DNA of 64,000 bases, from positions 620,001 through 684,000 of the forward strand of contig QCXZ01000047.1 of assembly GCA_025024175.1 (NCBI GenBank), read 5' to 3'. The first letter of the stretch is position 1. Each line of letters begins with the position of its first letter. The translations under genes and the position numbers were made by a program. The stretch is from Rhyzopertha dominica. Taxonomy: Eukaryota; Arthropoda; Insecta; Coleoptera; Bostrichidae. Positions 31,499 through 42,040 of this stretch are shown here, piece by piece. The notes beneath the pieces are model-generated. The model saw only the letters and a list, made by a program, of their open reading frames with translations, made no database searches and was not told where the DNA came from.

Positions 31499-34295
31499 CA
31501 GTGTGACCAACCGTAGCGGAATTCCGCTACAGTAGCGGATTTTTACACTCTGTAGCGGCGTAGCGGAGATTTTGTAAATTAAAGCCAAATGTAGCGTTTT
31601 TTTTTCATTAATCACAAAACCTGCTAATTGCAGGGTGTACCACATTATTTTTATTTAATTTTTTTCATTCGAACGTCCTAGTGCAAGGTGTGTTGCCTAT
31701 TCAAATTTAATTGTGAAAAGTAAGGTTATGTGGTTTTAACATTGACATTTGACAGTTCGTAAAATAATTTGTTCCTAGTTCGGACCAGAAAGTAAAAAAG
31801 TTTGGGTCTTGCGACTTCGCGAAGGAATGAAAAATTAATGTAAGATAATTTTCTTCTATTATTTACAATAATTTGTATACGTGTTTTTACCCATTTGTAG
31901 CTAGTTTTATAAAAACAATGGAATATACTCCGATTGAATCATCAGGCTCAAGCAGCAATGAATCAGATACAGCAGATGTTTCTTTGAAGTCCAAAACGAA
32001 AAGCAAGACAAAAAGTAGAAAACAATTCTTTTCGAACAAGTGGTTAAACGATTCGCGGTTTAAGGGGTGGTTACAACCATTAAATAATGATAAAAGCAAA
32101 GCATCATGCACTGCTTGCAACACAATTTTAAACACAAAAGTTAGTGATCTAATTCACCACTCCAGAACAAAGAAACATTTGATGAAGGTCAAGAATATAA
32201 AAACTACTTCAAAGATTGATGTGTCTTTTAAGAAAATTCTTGAAAGTCGCGAAGAACATGATGTAATAGATGCCACTTTAAGAAACTGTTTGATGGTAGC
32301 AGCACACAACATCAGTTTTAGAACCATCGACCACATAACAAGTGTAACCAAGAAAAATTTTAAGGAGTGTGAAGTTGCAAAAAAAATGGCATTAAAACGC
32401 ACAAAAGGAGAAATGATTGTAAAAAATGTGTTGGCTTCTGTAATAAAAGACAAATTAAAAGAAGAATTACACAACCAAAAATTTTCTGTACTTTTGGATG
32501 AAAGTACAGACATAAGTAATAAGAGACAACTATGTATTCTAGTCAAATACTTATGCAAATCACAGATTAAGACGCAGTTGCTTGATATTAAAGAAATGGG
32601 GGCTGATGACGGAACAGCTAAAGGCATTTATTCTTTATTTAAAGAAAGTTTGAGGGAATTTAATCTTGAAGGGGCGAACGTTTTTGGATATTGTGCTGAC
32701 AACGCAAGTGTCATGATGGGGTCTAAAGAAAGCGTTAAAGTATATTTGCGAAGTGAAAATCCATCTCTAATTGCTAGTGCTTGTATCTGTCATTCAGTGC
32801 ACTTGATTGCAGTTTCAGCTGCTGACAAGATTCCACCCAATGTGGAAACACTTTTACAAAATATAAGTACGTATTTCTCCAGAAGCCCTAAAAGGCAGAA
32901 AATTTTAGAGGAATTTCAAGATTTTATGAAAGCAGAGAAACTCAAATTTTTAAAACCTAGCCAAACAAGGTGGTTGGCTTTATCACATTGCATAGAACGC
33001 TTTCTTTTGATGTGGGACGTTCTTAGTGAATTATTCAAAATGGCCGCTTTTGAAGATCAAAATGGGGTTGCTTCTCTCATCCACAACGACTTATGTAGCC
33101 CAGTTGTTAAAGCCTACTTGTATTTCCTAAAATATGTTTTGCCAATTTTCAATGAATTTAATATGTTTTTTCAGTCCGAAAAAAGTTTATTACATTTGTT
33201 ATATTCCGAATGTTTGCGATTCTTAAAGTTTTTAGGTGCAAATTTTTTAAAACCTGAATTTCTTGATGAGACACAAATTGTAAATATTAATGTTTACCAT
33301 CCAGATGTTTTAAATGACATTGAACAGATTAATGTAGGTCCAGAAGCCTTTGACTTAATCAAACATTTTGATAATAATTTAAGACTGCAATTTAAGCTCA
33401 ACTGTGTGCAATTTTACCAAAAAGCATTCAGTGAATGTTTAAAACGATTTCCTTTGACTGAATTTTATAAAAATATTATCTTTGTTATTCCAGAAGTAGC
33501 TTTAAAAATTGATTCTCAATTCTGTGATATAAGCTGTGTTGCAGAAAACATTTACGCTAATAAAACAGTAGATTGTGTAAGAGAATACAATAAATTAAAA
33601 ATCTTTTTTAGTGAATCAGAGAAAGAAAATTTGCCCAAAGAGTCTTTACCGTTCTGGAAACATTTACAAACCTTAAAAAATTTCAGTGATGAACACCTGT
33701 TCAAAAATATCTCAGAACTGGCACTAACAGTGCTACTAATTCCTCATGGTAACGCGGACGTGGAACGGGTTTTTTCCCTAATGTGTGATGTAAAAAGTAA
33801 AAAGAGGAATAAAATGTCAACCGAAATGCTGTGTGCTATTTTGAGGATTAAAATTGATTTGCATAATGAAAATAGTTGCTGCGAAGACTACGTATTTACA
33901 AACAAACATTATGAAAAATATAACCAAAATATGTATGACCATAAGAATAAGAAAGATAAACTTGCTGATTAGAATTATAGAATTAGTAACGATAATTAAT
34001 ATAATTAATATATTGTTTTTATGACTTATCTTTAAATATTTTAAATTGTAAAATTTATTTTTGTTATGCGTTTTTGTTAATTTTCACGCTATTTATGTTA
34101 GTGTAAAAATTCTATATTTTGTTTTTCTTAGAATTACCCATTTAATTTTGTTAATAAAAATATTAAATTTTTAATAAAGTAATAATTTTTTTTCCAACTG
34201 TTAATAAATGTAGTGGTGTAGCGGAATTTTTGTTGTGGTAGCGGAATATCCATGAGATGGTAGCGGGGATAGGTGTTATAGAGTTGGTCACACTG
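31499..34295 (+). mobile_element. Intact hAT transposon with 8-bp duplication
   Basis: The ends are CAGTGTGACCAAC and GTTGGTCACACTG, perfect inverted repeats over 13 bp. The flanking octamer ACTCACAT is present at 31491-31498 and 34296-34303, the 8-bp duplication expected for hAT. Subterminal TAGCGG repeats crowd both ends (31512-31605 and 34210-34268). Length is 2797 bp with one uninterrupted transposase. Every visible part needed for transposition is present, suggesting a recent insertion. Confidence 0.93.
31918..33972 (+). CDS. hAT transposase, 684 aa, intact
   Basis: The frame is open upstream of 31918, but the first ATG (AACAATGG) at 31918 gives 684 aa. A Ser/Lys-rich N-terminus is followed by a BED-like zinc finger with C64, C67, H81 and H87 (SCTAC, then HHSRTKKH). 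The RNase H-like core begins VLLDESTDIS with D194, and the second acid is D261 in YCADNASVMMG. CICHSVHL (289-294) and the SQTRWLA motif (around 357-363) are typical of the DUF4371-type hAT group. The C-terminus has the dimerisation domain, with IPHGNADVERVFSLM then KRNKMSTEMLCAILRIK. The protein would excise and insert the surrounding element. Confidence 0.93.
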   Translation: MEYTPIESSGSSSNESDTADVSLKSKTKSKTKSRKQFFSNKWLNDSRFKGWLQPLNNDKSKASCTACNTILNTKVSDLIHHSRTKKHLMKVKNIKTTSKIDVSFKKILESREEHDVIDATLRNCLMVAAHNISFRTIDHITSVTKKNFKECEVAKKMALKRTKGEMIVKNVLASVIKDKLKEELHNQKFSVLLDESTDISNKRQLCILVKYLCKSQIKTQLLDIKEMGADDGTAKGIYSLFKESLREFNLEGANVFGYCADNASVMMGSKESVKVYLRSENPSLIASACICHSVHLIAVSAADKIPPNVETLLQNISTYFSRSPKRQKILEEFQDFMKAEKLKFLKPSQTRWLALSHCIERFLLMWDVLSELFKMAAFEDQNGVASLIHNDLCSPVVKAYLYFLKYVLPIFNEFNMFFQSEKSLLHLLYSECLRFLKFLGANFLKPEFLDETQIVNINVYHPDVLNDIEQINVGPEAFDLIKHFDNNLRLQFKLNCVQFYQKAFSECLKRFPLTEFYKNIIFVIPEVALKIDSQFCDISCVAENIYANKTVDCVREYNKLKIFFSESEKENLPKESLPFWKHLQTLKNFSDEHLFKNISELALTVLLIPHGNADVERVFSLMCDVKSKKRNKMSTEMLCAILRIKIDLHNENSCCEDYVFTNKHYEKYNQNMYDHKNKKDKLAD

Positions 34296-34446
34296 ACTCA
34301 CATACTAGCGTCTAGCTCCCGAGGTCCTGCTGCGACTCGACGCGCATGCGAGATGCAAAATCAATCAGCTGTTTTCCGGCATCAGCTGTTCTCGATTTGG
34401 TAACTTTTCGGTAACCTCAATTACCACCGAAAATTAACTAATTAAA

Positions 34447-37326
34447 ATGAGTGACCTAAGTGCGGCACCGACAGTCGCCAATGAATCTGGTGAATACGTG
34501 TGTACTGAATGCAATGCTGTGTTTACAAGTTCTTATTACGTTTTGCGGAGACACGNAAAAAAATACCACAAAGGTAAAGTGGANGAAATAACTCCCCTCA
34601 AGCACCCCGAACGCAGTTTTGGTTGTGATATTTGTGAAAAGAAATTTAAATATAATAAACATTTAACGTTTCATAAGAAAAGTCATGCAGTGCTGAGTAA
34701 CTCAATGAGCAAACCTCATACTAGTGCAATTAGAAAATTTGGTAAGAAGTGTCCTCTATGCGATTACAAAGAATCATCAAGAATCCAGCTCTATAATCAT
34801 TTCAAAGAAGTTCATGATGTTAACATGTCCATTGAGAAACTTGAGTTTGCCACAAAGAAGGATTTTGAAGATTGGAAAAATTTAACAGAATGCAGTGCCA
34901 AGTCCCGATTTGTGAAAGAATATGGGAATCTTAGTTATATATGCCACAGATCAGGGTTTTATGTTTCAAAAGGTCAGCAGAAAAGACATCTGAAAACTCA
35001 AGGGAGTGTTAAAATTGGAGGATTCTGTCCATCAGGGATGAAAGTGATTGTCACTTCAAATGGTCAGTGCCAGGTCACTTATAACAAAACACATGTAGGA
35101 CATACTGTTGATTTGGCCTATTTAAATTTAACAGCTGCGGAACGAGAAGAAATTGCCAAAAAAATAGCACTTAAGGTACCTTTCGCTCATATTTTGGATG
35201 AAATACGTGATAAAATTTCGGGAGATTCACTGGAAAGAATGCACTTACTGAATAAAAAGGATTTACATAATATAACAGCGGCGTACAACTTACAACATGA
35301 AGCAGTGAGGCATACTAACGATGCCATAAGCGTCGAAGCATGGGTGAATGCTATGAAGGACAACCAGTGTGTATTATTTTACAAATCTCAAAACTTAACT
35401 TTAAGCGAGCATCCTGGATTAAAAAGTGAAGACTTTGTCTTAATTATAATGAATGACGGTCAACGTCAAATGTTAGAGAAATTTTCATCGGACTGTGTGT
35501 GCATAGACGGCACACATGGATTAAATGCCTACAATTTTGAGCTTCACACTTTACTCGTAATAGACGACCTGCGTCAAGGCTTTCCTGCAGCATTCATGGT
35601 TTCAAACCGTGCTGACCAAGAAGTGATGACCCTGTTCTTTTCGTGCATTAAAGACAGACTTAATGGTAATGTCATAACACCAAAGGTGTTTATGTCTGAT
35701 ATGGCCGACTCTTATTACAACGCGTGGAAACAAGTTATGGGAGAGCCTAAATTGCGGTAAGAATATTCTTGCAATATTTTTTATAATACACTAATTGCTT
35801 TTCTCGATAGCCTTTTCTGTACATGGCACGTGGATCGCGCATGGAGAAAGAACCTTAATTTAGTCGATGGAAAAGAGAAACAAGTGAGTAGGTACATTTG
35901 TTTCTAACATAGTTTCACTAACATTATATTCATGTTTTAGGTGGAAATTTATAAAACTTTGCGAACTCTGTTACATGAAACTGACGAGACTGCCTTCTTG
36001 ACAATGCTAGCAGAATTTTTAAAACTATCCTCAGAGGATCCACATACTTCAAAGTTTGCAGCCTATTTTAAAGACAATTACCAAAAAAAAATGAAGTCGT
36101 GGGCCTACTGTTACAGACTACATAGTGGTCTGAACACAAACATGCACCTAGAGAGGTTGCACAAAACCATAAAATACATGTATCTGGGTGGCAAACATAA
36201 TAAACGATTAGATAAATGCATCAATTCCATCATGAGGTTCGTGAAAGATAAATTATTTGATCGTATTATTGCTGTACAGAAAGGGAAAATAACTACAAAA
36301 TTGAAAGATTTAAGAAGAAGGCATAAAAAAAGTTTAGAACTAGATTCCAACTTAATAAATAGAGTCGATGGTGGGTGGCAGATAATGTCTTCAACATCTA
36401 ATCCACCTCAAATTTATGAAATTCGTAAAAATGTGGAACAGTGTGAATGCAGGTTACTTTGTACTGATTGTAACTTCTGTATACACAAATATTCGTGCAG
36501 CTGTTTGGATTCGTCCATAAGGTGGAATATGTGTAAACATATACACATGTTGGGCCGCAAAATACTAGACCAGATTTCATCAACAGAACTTTCAGTTCAA
36601 ATGGAAATGGGTATGTTTATAAGTTTATATAACATTTTTTGCAGAATACTTACCTTAAATTCCTCTACAAGTTTTGGCTTATTAGGCAGTTTTCAATAGG
36701 ACACACTAGCAGGGATTTCTGAAGGTACTTGTAGTAAATTTTATATGTTGATTTTTCGGTGAAGGTCTACTAGTGTGTTATGCGTACCTAACTATAAGTT
36801 ACTTGTTACTGAGTGTTTTGTTTCCTTTTGTTAAGAGATTTATAACATGTGATGAATGTGCTTGTGTATTATGAAGTAATCGTTTTTATAACAAGTTTTC
36901 CATTTAGATGAGAATGAAAATCTTTGTATTCATATCGACGACAGAAAAGTAGAGGTAGAAGGTCTTCATCAATCTCTGGTTACTGGTTACTCAACTGTTC
37001 CACCCACTGACAATACATTACAACAAAGAAAGGATGAAATAAAACAATGGATGGATACTATATTGGGTTCGATCCAGTCGCACTCACAAATGGATCTTCT
37101 TAAGAAATTAATTGCTCCGATAAAACCTACCTTAGAAGCCGCTGCTTCCAGACCGTCTTTGCCTATTCATAATGCTGTCCAGGTTCCACACAACAAACAC
37201 ATCGATAAACAGCGAAGACTGTTTTCAACGAAAAAAAAGACTAAAAGGATAGTTAACTTACAGAAGCCATCTACTGGAGAACAGAATAAAATAGCAATGT
37301 CTCTTTTGAATCCATCCATAATGTAA
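34447..37326 (+). CDS. MULE transposase, four exons, 823 aa
   Basis: Exons are 34447-35756, 35811-35883, 35941-36610 and 36908-37326. The three GT-AG introns (35757-35810, 35884-35940, 36611-36907) join one 823-aa frame with consistent phases (2, 0, 1). The N-terminus has three C2H2 fingers (C19/C22/H36/H41; C60/C63/H76/H80; C102/C105/H118/H123). The MULE domain shows D354 in CIDGTHG and D418 in FMSDMADSYYNAW. Exon 2 encodes LFCTWHVDRAW and exon 3 has NMHLERLHKTIKY, a likely source of the catalytic Glu. A SWIM finger follows in exon 3 (YSCSCLD, then MCKHIHML). Two codons near residues 37 and 46 contain N. Otherwise no defect is visible. Confidence 0.88.
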
Positions 37327-37983
37327 CATGTTTTTGAATGTTTATTAACTGTATTTTAGTATGTGTTTTACATAATAATAGAATTTTGTTCTCAAATATT
37401 AATTAATTGTCTGCCATTATCTCATGGTTCACCCTTTTTTTGCTGAAATTTTAAATATCATTGCTAAGAGCATATTGTAATTCATCAAGGAATTTGTAAT
37501 TTTAAGCAAAAACCAAATGTGGCATAAAAATGGGACGCCATTAAAAATAAGGTACAATGACATCATATCTAGAAAATAAAAGACTGCCAAAATGGAGCAG
37601 AAGTTAAAAAACATGTCCAAAAAAAAACAAAATCGACATGTCCAAGGGTTTTGCATGAAATTTGACTGTCTCAATTTTATTAAATTTATTCCAGATTTTA
37701 TACGCTCACCGTATAATAAAATATGTTACTTTATAATTAAACGAAATTAATAATCAGATCAACAGGCGGGCTAATTTTAATATAATTTTTGAAAAGAAAT
37801 GTTGATTGGTTATACCAGATTATTACTTGATTATACAGATTATACTTGAAAATTTAATAATTATTCAATTCACTCATGCATTATGATCAGTCTGGCTATG
37901 CTTTATCTATGGTTTCATACAGCCATTCGAAGCTTGCCGAATCATACCGAAGTCGCTGCAGGACTCGGGAGCTAGACGCTAGT
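37327..37983 (+). other. MULE 3' non-coding part
   Basis: AT-rich with no other gene, it ends in the inverted terminus at 37951-37983. Confidence 0.5.
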
Positions 37984-38277
37984 CACTCACATCAGTAGTA
38001 AAACTCTGGTCACGATAACGCAATTACGCCGATGTTTATAAAGTGTAACTACTGCTTTTTCCGGCTTGAATTTACTACAACGTATTGTCCGGTAAGTGTA
38101 CCATACAAATATTTCAAAATCTTCAATTAGATTTGTCGTTTTTGGGTGACCACACTTACCCCGTTATAAATGATCCAAGGGGTAAATGCAATAATTCAAA
38201 AATGGCAAAGTGCAGTATACCCGATTGCACTTTTCCATATATGTATTGGAATTTATAATTGCAGATAACACCTCAGG

Positions 38278-39939
38278 ATGCCACGCAATTATAAAAGAAA
38301 AACAACAAGGATGACGCAGAGTCCAGAAATTCTGGATCCCATTATTGATAAAATAAAAAGAGGCATTTNATCAATCAGAAAGGCGTCGATGGAATATAAG
38401 ATACCATTTAGTACTCTACAGTCATATATATCTGGCAGAAGAAAATATCAAAATGCAACTGGTGGTGGTAAACCTGTACTGACTTTGGAGGAAGAGAAAC
38501 AGTTGGCAGATTATTTAAAAACTCTCGAAAAGTGGGGTTTTGGCCTAAGTCGTACAGAAGTTCTGGACTGTGTGCAAGATTATGTTACACAGAATAACAT
38601 AAAAAATAACTTTCAAAATAACAGGCCAGGGGAACATTGGTTTCTGGGTTTTAAGCGCCGCAATCGGTTGTCTGTAAAAAAGCCTCAGGCATTGGAGTAT
38701 TCGCGAAAAAAAATGACTGATCCATTTGTAATTCAGGCATATTTTGACCTATTNAACCAACAGCTAACAGAACTCGAATTATATGACAAACCCACTCGTA
38801 TTTGGAACTTGGATGAAACTAGTGTTTGCACTGATCCTTCAAAAACGAAAGTGGTCGGAGAAAAGGGCAAATCGTGCTCTAGGACCATTCGAGGAAGCGG
38901 AAAGGAAAACATAACATGTTTAGTTGCAGTTAATGCTGCAGGAGGTAAAGCTCCTCCGCTTGTCATTTTTAAAGGCAAAAATGTTTGGAGCAGTTGGGTG
39001 CCCGAGGAAAATGACCTCTATTCAAATATGTCTTTTGCCGCTAGCACTAATGGCTGGATAACATCAGACATTTTTTACAATTATTTGGAAAAATCGTTAA
39101 TTCCTGAAATGGGAAATGAACGTCCTGTGTTATTAATATATGATGGGCATTCCACACATGTGACTAGTAAAGTAGTAGAATTAGCGCAACTACATAAGAT
39201 AAATATTTTAAAATTACCTCCGCATACCAGCCATTTATTGCAACCCTTGGACCTCTCAGTATTTAAATCTTTAAAGGATAAGTGGGATCAGAAATTATGT
39301 AACTGGCAACGAAAGCACAATGGTATGAGAATTCCTAAGAAAAATTTTGCTACTCTATTAGCACGAACGTGGGTGGAACTAAAACCGGAAATAATTGCCA
39401 ATGGTTTTCATAAAGCCGGAATAGTACCATTTAACAGATGGGTTATTCCAATAGAAAAATTTGACTCAGAATCTTGGAAGCGATGGAAGGAATTACATAG
39501 GAGTAACGAAGCTAATGAAGCAGACGAGAACACAAGAAATGAACCATCATCGACCAATGCATCATTCGAACAGATATTATTAAACACTGTGAGAAATGAA
39601 CGTCAAGCTAATGCAGAAAAAACTAGGGAAAGGAAAAGGGTGGCTGAAGGTGCAGAAGTTATAACAGCTTCTCAAGTTCAACAACGGCACCAGGCTCTTA
39701 CAGAATCATCAAAAAGGCGACGCAAGAAAAGCTGCCAAAAAAAGCAGCGTGCCGCCAGACTGGAATCAGATTCTTCGGAAAGTTTTTCAGAACCAGAATT
39801 AATTGATAGCAATGATGATCTCGATCCTGAGGTTTTCTCGGAAACAGAATTAAGCAACAATGAAGAAACAACCGAAGAGGACACCCACGAAGAATTGAAA
39901 AAAATCCTGAATGCAAAACGCAAAATAAAGAATCCTTGA
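38278..39939 (+). CDS. Pogo/Tigger-type transposase, DD35D
   Basis: This is a 553-aa frame from an ATG after CAGG. Residues 5-60 form a psq-type helix-turn-helix (IRKASMEYKIPFSTLQSYI), and 65-140 form the CENP-B-type domain with GEHWFLGFKRRN. The DDE_1 core has D179 (IWNLDETSV), D289 (LLIYDGHSTH) and D325 (LLQPLDLSVF), with 35 residues between the last two. Residues 410-553 are charged: a Lys/Arg-rich block (SKRRRKKSCQKKQRAAR) then an acidic tail. Two codons contain N (near residues 31 and 159). The frame ends at 39939, but homologous C-terminal sequence continues in other frames to 40209, so the natural protein was probably longer. Confidence 0.9.
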   Translation: MPRNYKRKTTRMTQSPEILDPIIDKIKRGIXSIRKASMEYKIPFSTLQSYISGRRKYQNATGGGKPVLTLEEEKQLADYLKTLEKWGFGLSRTEVLDCVQDYVTQNNIKNNFQNNRPGEHWFLGFKRRNRLSVKKPQALEYSRKKMTDPFVIQAYFDLXNQQLTELELYDKPTRIWNLDETSVCTDPSKTKVVGEKGKSCSRTIRGSGKENITCLVAVNAAGGKAPPLVIFKGKNVWSSWVPEENDLYSNMSFAASTNGWITSDIFYNYLEKSLIPEMGNERPVLLIYDGHSTHVTSKVVELAQLHKINILKLPPHTSHLLQPLDLSVFKSLKDKWDQKLCNWQRKHNGMRIPKKNFATLLARTWVELKPEIIANGFHKAGIVPFNRWVIPIEKFDSESWKRWKELHRSNEANEADENTRNEPSSTNASFEQILLNTVRNERQANAEKTRERKRVAEGAEVITASQVQQRHQALTESSKRRRKKSCQKKQRAARLESDSSESFSEPELIDSNDDLDPEVFSETELSNNEETTEEDTHEELKKILNAKRKIKNP

Positions 39940-40209
39940 AGCATCCTAGTGTAGGAGATTATGTCGTAGTTATGTTTTCTGGCCAAAAAAATGTAAAAAA
40001 ATCTTACGTTGGGAGTCACAGAAATACTTGAAAATAATTCTTACTATTGTAACTTTTTAAGAGACATACAAAGCTCCAAATACCAGCGATACTACATTTT
40101 TCCTGATGTTGAAGATAAATCGATTGTTACAGAGAGGGAAATTGAACAAATTTTGCCCCGTCCTGATGAGAAAAGAGGTAGAATGTACTTTCACAGCTAC
40201 CATTCGTAA
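39940..40209 (+). pseudogene. Frameshifted C-terminal extension of the pogo transposase
   Basis: Just past the 39939 stop a different frame reads LKHPSVGDYVVVMFSGQKN then KKSYVG. A further shift near 40010 leads to VTEILENNSYYCNFLRDI and YIFPDVEDKSIVTEREIEQI, ending at 40209. This looks like the small beta-rich module (VGDYV.V.F.GKK...YVG) found at the C-terminus of several insect pogo-like transposases. Two frameshifts separate it from the main frame. Confidence 0.55.
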
Positions 40210-40627
40210 TATTTTCCAATTGTTGTGTTACTTTGAAATTCACTGTTTAGTTTTTTAATATTTGAAAAGTTTGTAATCTGTTTATAATAAAAAATTTGAA
40301 GAACTATTTTTTTTCTTGTTTCTCGTGAAATTTGCAATAGATTGCACTTGCTTTTGTTATTTTAAAGCAAAGCTATACCAGCACACTCACTACCGATTGC
40401 ACTTACCCCCAGTGTTCGGGGAAAGTGCAATCGGGAATAGGAGTTTTAAAAAAATTTATACACATTTTAGATTGATTGATGTTCATAATTTGGCATTACC
40501 AGGACTCTAACAACATATTGAAGTATGCAATGCATCATTTTGAAAATACTTGTATGATTGCAGTCATTTTAGTAGCGTGTTATTTTTAACTATTTAAAAA
40601 CCTGATCGCACTTACCCCACTTTACCT
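40210..40627. other. Pogo 3' non-coding end with subterminal repeats
   Basis: It contains CGATTGCACTTACCCCC at 40393 and GGGGAAAGTGCAATCGGG at 40418 as an inverted pair, then the terminus at 40608-40627. Confidence 0.55.
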
Positions 40628-40633
40628 TACAAT

Positions 40634-40850
40634 GTACACTATGCCGCATATCAGGTGGATCAAGCAGAGTCAACAACCGTCTTAGCTTGTGTTTCTGCAT
40701 ATGGTTTTGCTTTACCGCCCCTCATTGTTTTCAAAAGTGCCGGTGTTCAAGCTCGCTGGACATCGGTTAGTTCGTACCCAGAAACTCTTTATACAGCTTC
40801 TATCAATGGTTGGATGGAGGAACCCTAGTTTTACCATTCGTTTTGTCACA
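40634..40850 (+). pseudogene. Second pogo-type DDE_1 fragment
   Basis: One frame reads QAESTTVLACVSAYGFALPP, then LIVFKSAGVQARW, then SYPETLYTASINGWMEEP before a stop. This is the middle of a pogo-like DDE_1 domain, distinct from the transposase at 38278. It begins right after the TA target duplication of the larger pogo element, so that element landed in an older pogo relative. The matching 5' half was not found left of 31303. Confidence 0.6.
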
Positions 40851-40935
40851 GAAATTAGACCCGAGAAGAACTTGCCCATTCAGCAAACAGAAGCCACTGC
40901 CACTTTCCGCGACTATCCAGAAGAGGTAAACTAAA

Positions 40936-41344
40936 GCTCCAGTCAAAGCACAAGTAGCAAAAGTAACATCTTTTCAGGACATACATGTCTTGGTTTTTAA
41001 AAAAGTTCATGGCTTATTAGATATTTTGAAAACGCTAAATTTTAAGTATTTCTTTAAATCCTTTTTACCTATCCAACATAATCCTTAGTGTAGTTATTTT
41101 GAAAAATACTAAAGTTATGGCCGATTTTCTTAATTTTTTTATTAGTTTTTAAATAGTTAGCCATGAAATACATTGTTTGTTTCATAAAAATTCGCAATGT
41201 GTGCAAACACAACACAAACAAGCTAAATAAAAACAAAGAGCTAAAATATGTATTACTACAAAAGGTGTTCAAACAATCCTCCATTATTTTGTATGCATAA
41301 ATAGCATCTCTTTAAAATGGAGAACGTCTTTTAATTGTACCAAA
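40936..41344. other. Gene-less stretch
   Basis: Nothing is recognised. Confidence 0.3.
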
Positions 41345-42040
41345 AGCTTGTAAAACGCCATCAACTGTTTTATAATACACTTTGTTTTATTGTACCCCAT
41401 AAAAAATCTGAAACATAATTCTAGAGAACGGGCGGCTAAGCAACAGGTCCGTTTCTTCCTATACACGCATTCGCATACATTTGGTCAAGATAATTCCTTA
41501 CTTGCATTGTATAATGAGGAGGTCCTCGATCGTGTTGGAACCACCCCATTATCTACGCACCTCCACTCAATCTCAATTGATTTCTTCAAAATCAATTTGC
41601 ATAAAATGAAGGTATCAAATCTGATTTGAGGTCTTTTTTGCTGCACATTGCGAGGGTTTTCTTGTGCCCAGAGATATTCACTATGTCGGTTAAACATATC
41701 GCAGTTTGTAAATTATGTTTCATCCGACCACATAGTCTTAAAACTGTGGGTCTTCTGCGCACATGTCTGTATACCAGATACAACACTGCAGAAGCCTGCA
41801 TTTATCCCCAACATGTAATGTTTCGCTAACTACAAGCTTGTAAGGGAAAATGTATGCAATTTTAATGTTTTAACAACAGTACTTTGTGAGATGCCAGTAT
41901 TTAAAGCAATTTCACGGGTTGAACATGACTGATTTATGTTTACACTTGCCAAAATGTTTATTTGTGTAGCTTCATTTATAACCCTGGAGTGGCGATTACG
42001 GCAAAGGCAGAGGAACAGCCCCAAACCATCAAAAAAATTA
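41345..42040 (-). pseudogene. Mariner-type transposase remnant, minus strand
   Basis: Reading leftward, the helix-turn-helix piece has SCSTREIALNTGISQSTVVK (near 41920). It is followed by MWSDET then a stop, then FTNCDMFNRHSEYLWAQENP (near 41700). After decayed sequence comes IGRNGPVA and FLWGTIKQSV near 41380-41440. The order and spacing match the 344-aa transposase at 8130 and its relatives. Many stops and shifts show it is dead. Confidence 0.6.

Larger units (their letters stand above)
34304..37983 (+). mobile_element. MULE transposon with 9-bp duplication
   Basis: The ends are ACTAGCGTCTAGCTCCCGAG and the inverted CTCGGGAGCTAGACGCTAGT, paired over about 33 bp with one gap. CACTCACAT lies directly right of the element (37984-37992) and directly left of the hAT (31490-31498). 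Before the hAT arrived it was a 9-bp duplication, the length expected for Mutator-like elements. A spliced transposase fills most of the 3.68 kb. Confidence 0.88.
31305..40627 (+). mobile_element. Pogo/Tigger-type element, host of a MULE and a hAT
   Basis: The ends are AGGTAAAGTGGGGTAAGTGC on the left and its reverse complement GCACTTACCCCACTTTACCT on the right, flanked by TA at 31303-31304 and 40628-40629. Removing the MULE and hAT insertions leaves about 2.8 kb with one transposase at 38278-39939. The element lies inside another pogo-like fragment, since DDE_1 sequence resumes at about 40630. Its structure and TA duplication are clear; its age relative to the nested elements follows from the nesting. 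Confidence 0.85.

Noticed and set aside
32154..32627. 157-codon minus-strand frame
   Set aside because: It is a shadow of the intact hAT transposase on the plus strand.
34204..34303. TAGCGG cluster as part of the MULE
   Set aside because: It lies left of the hAT right tip and its 8-bp duplication, so it belongs to the hAT subterminal region.
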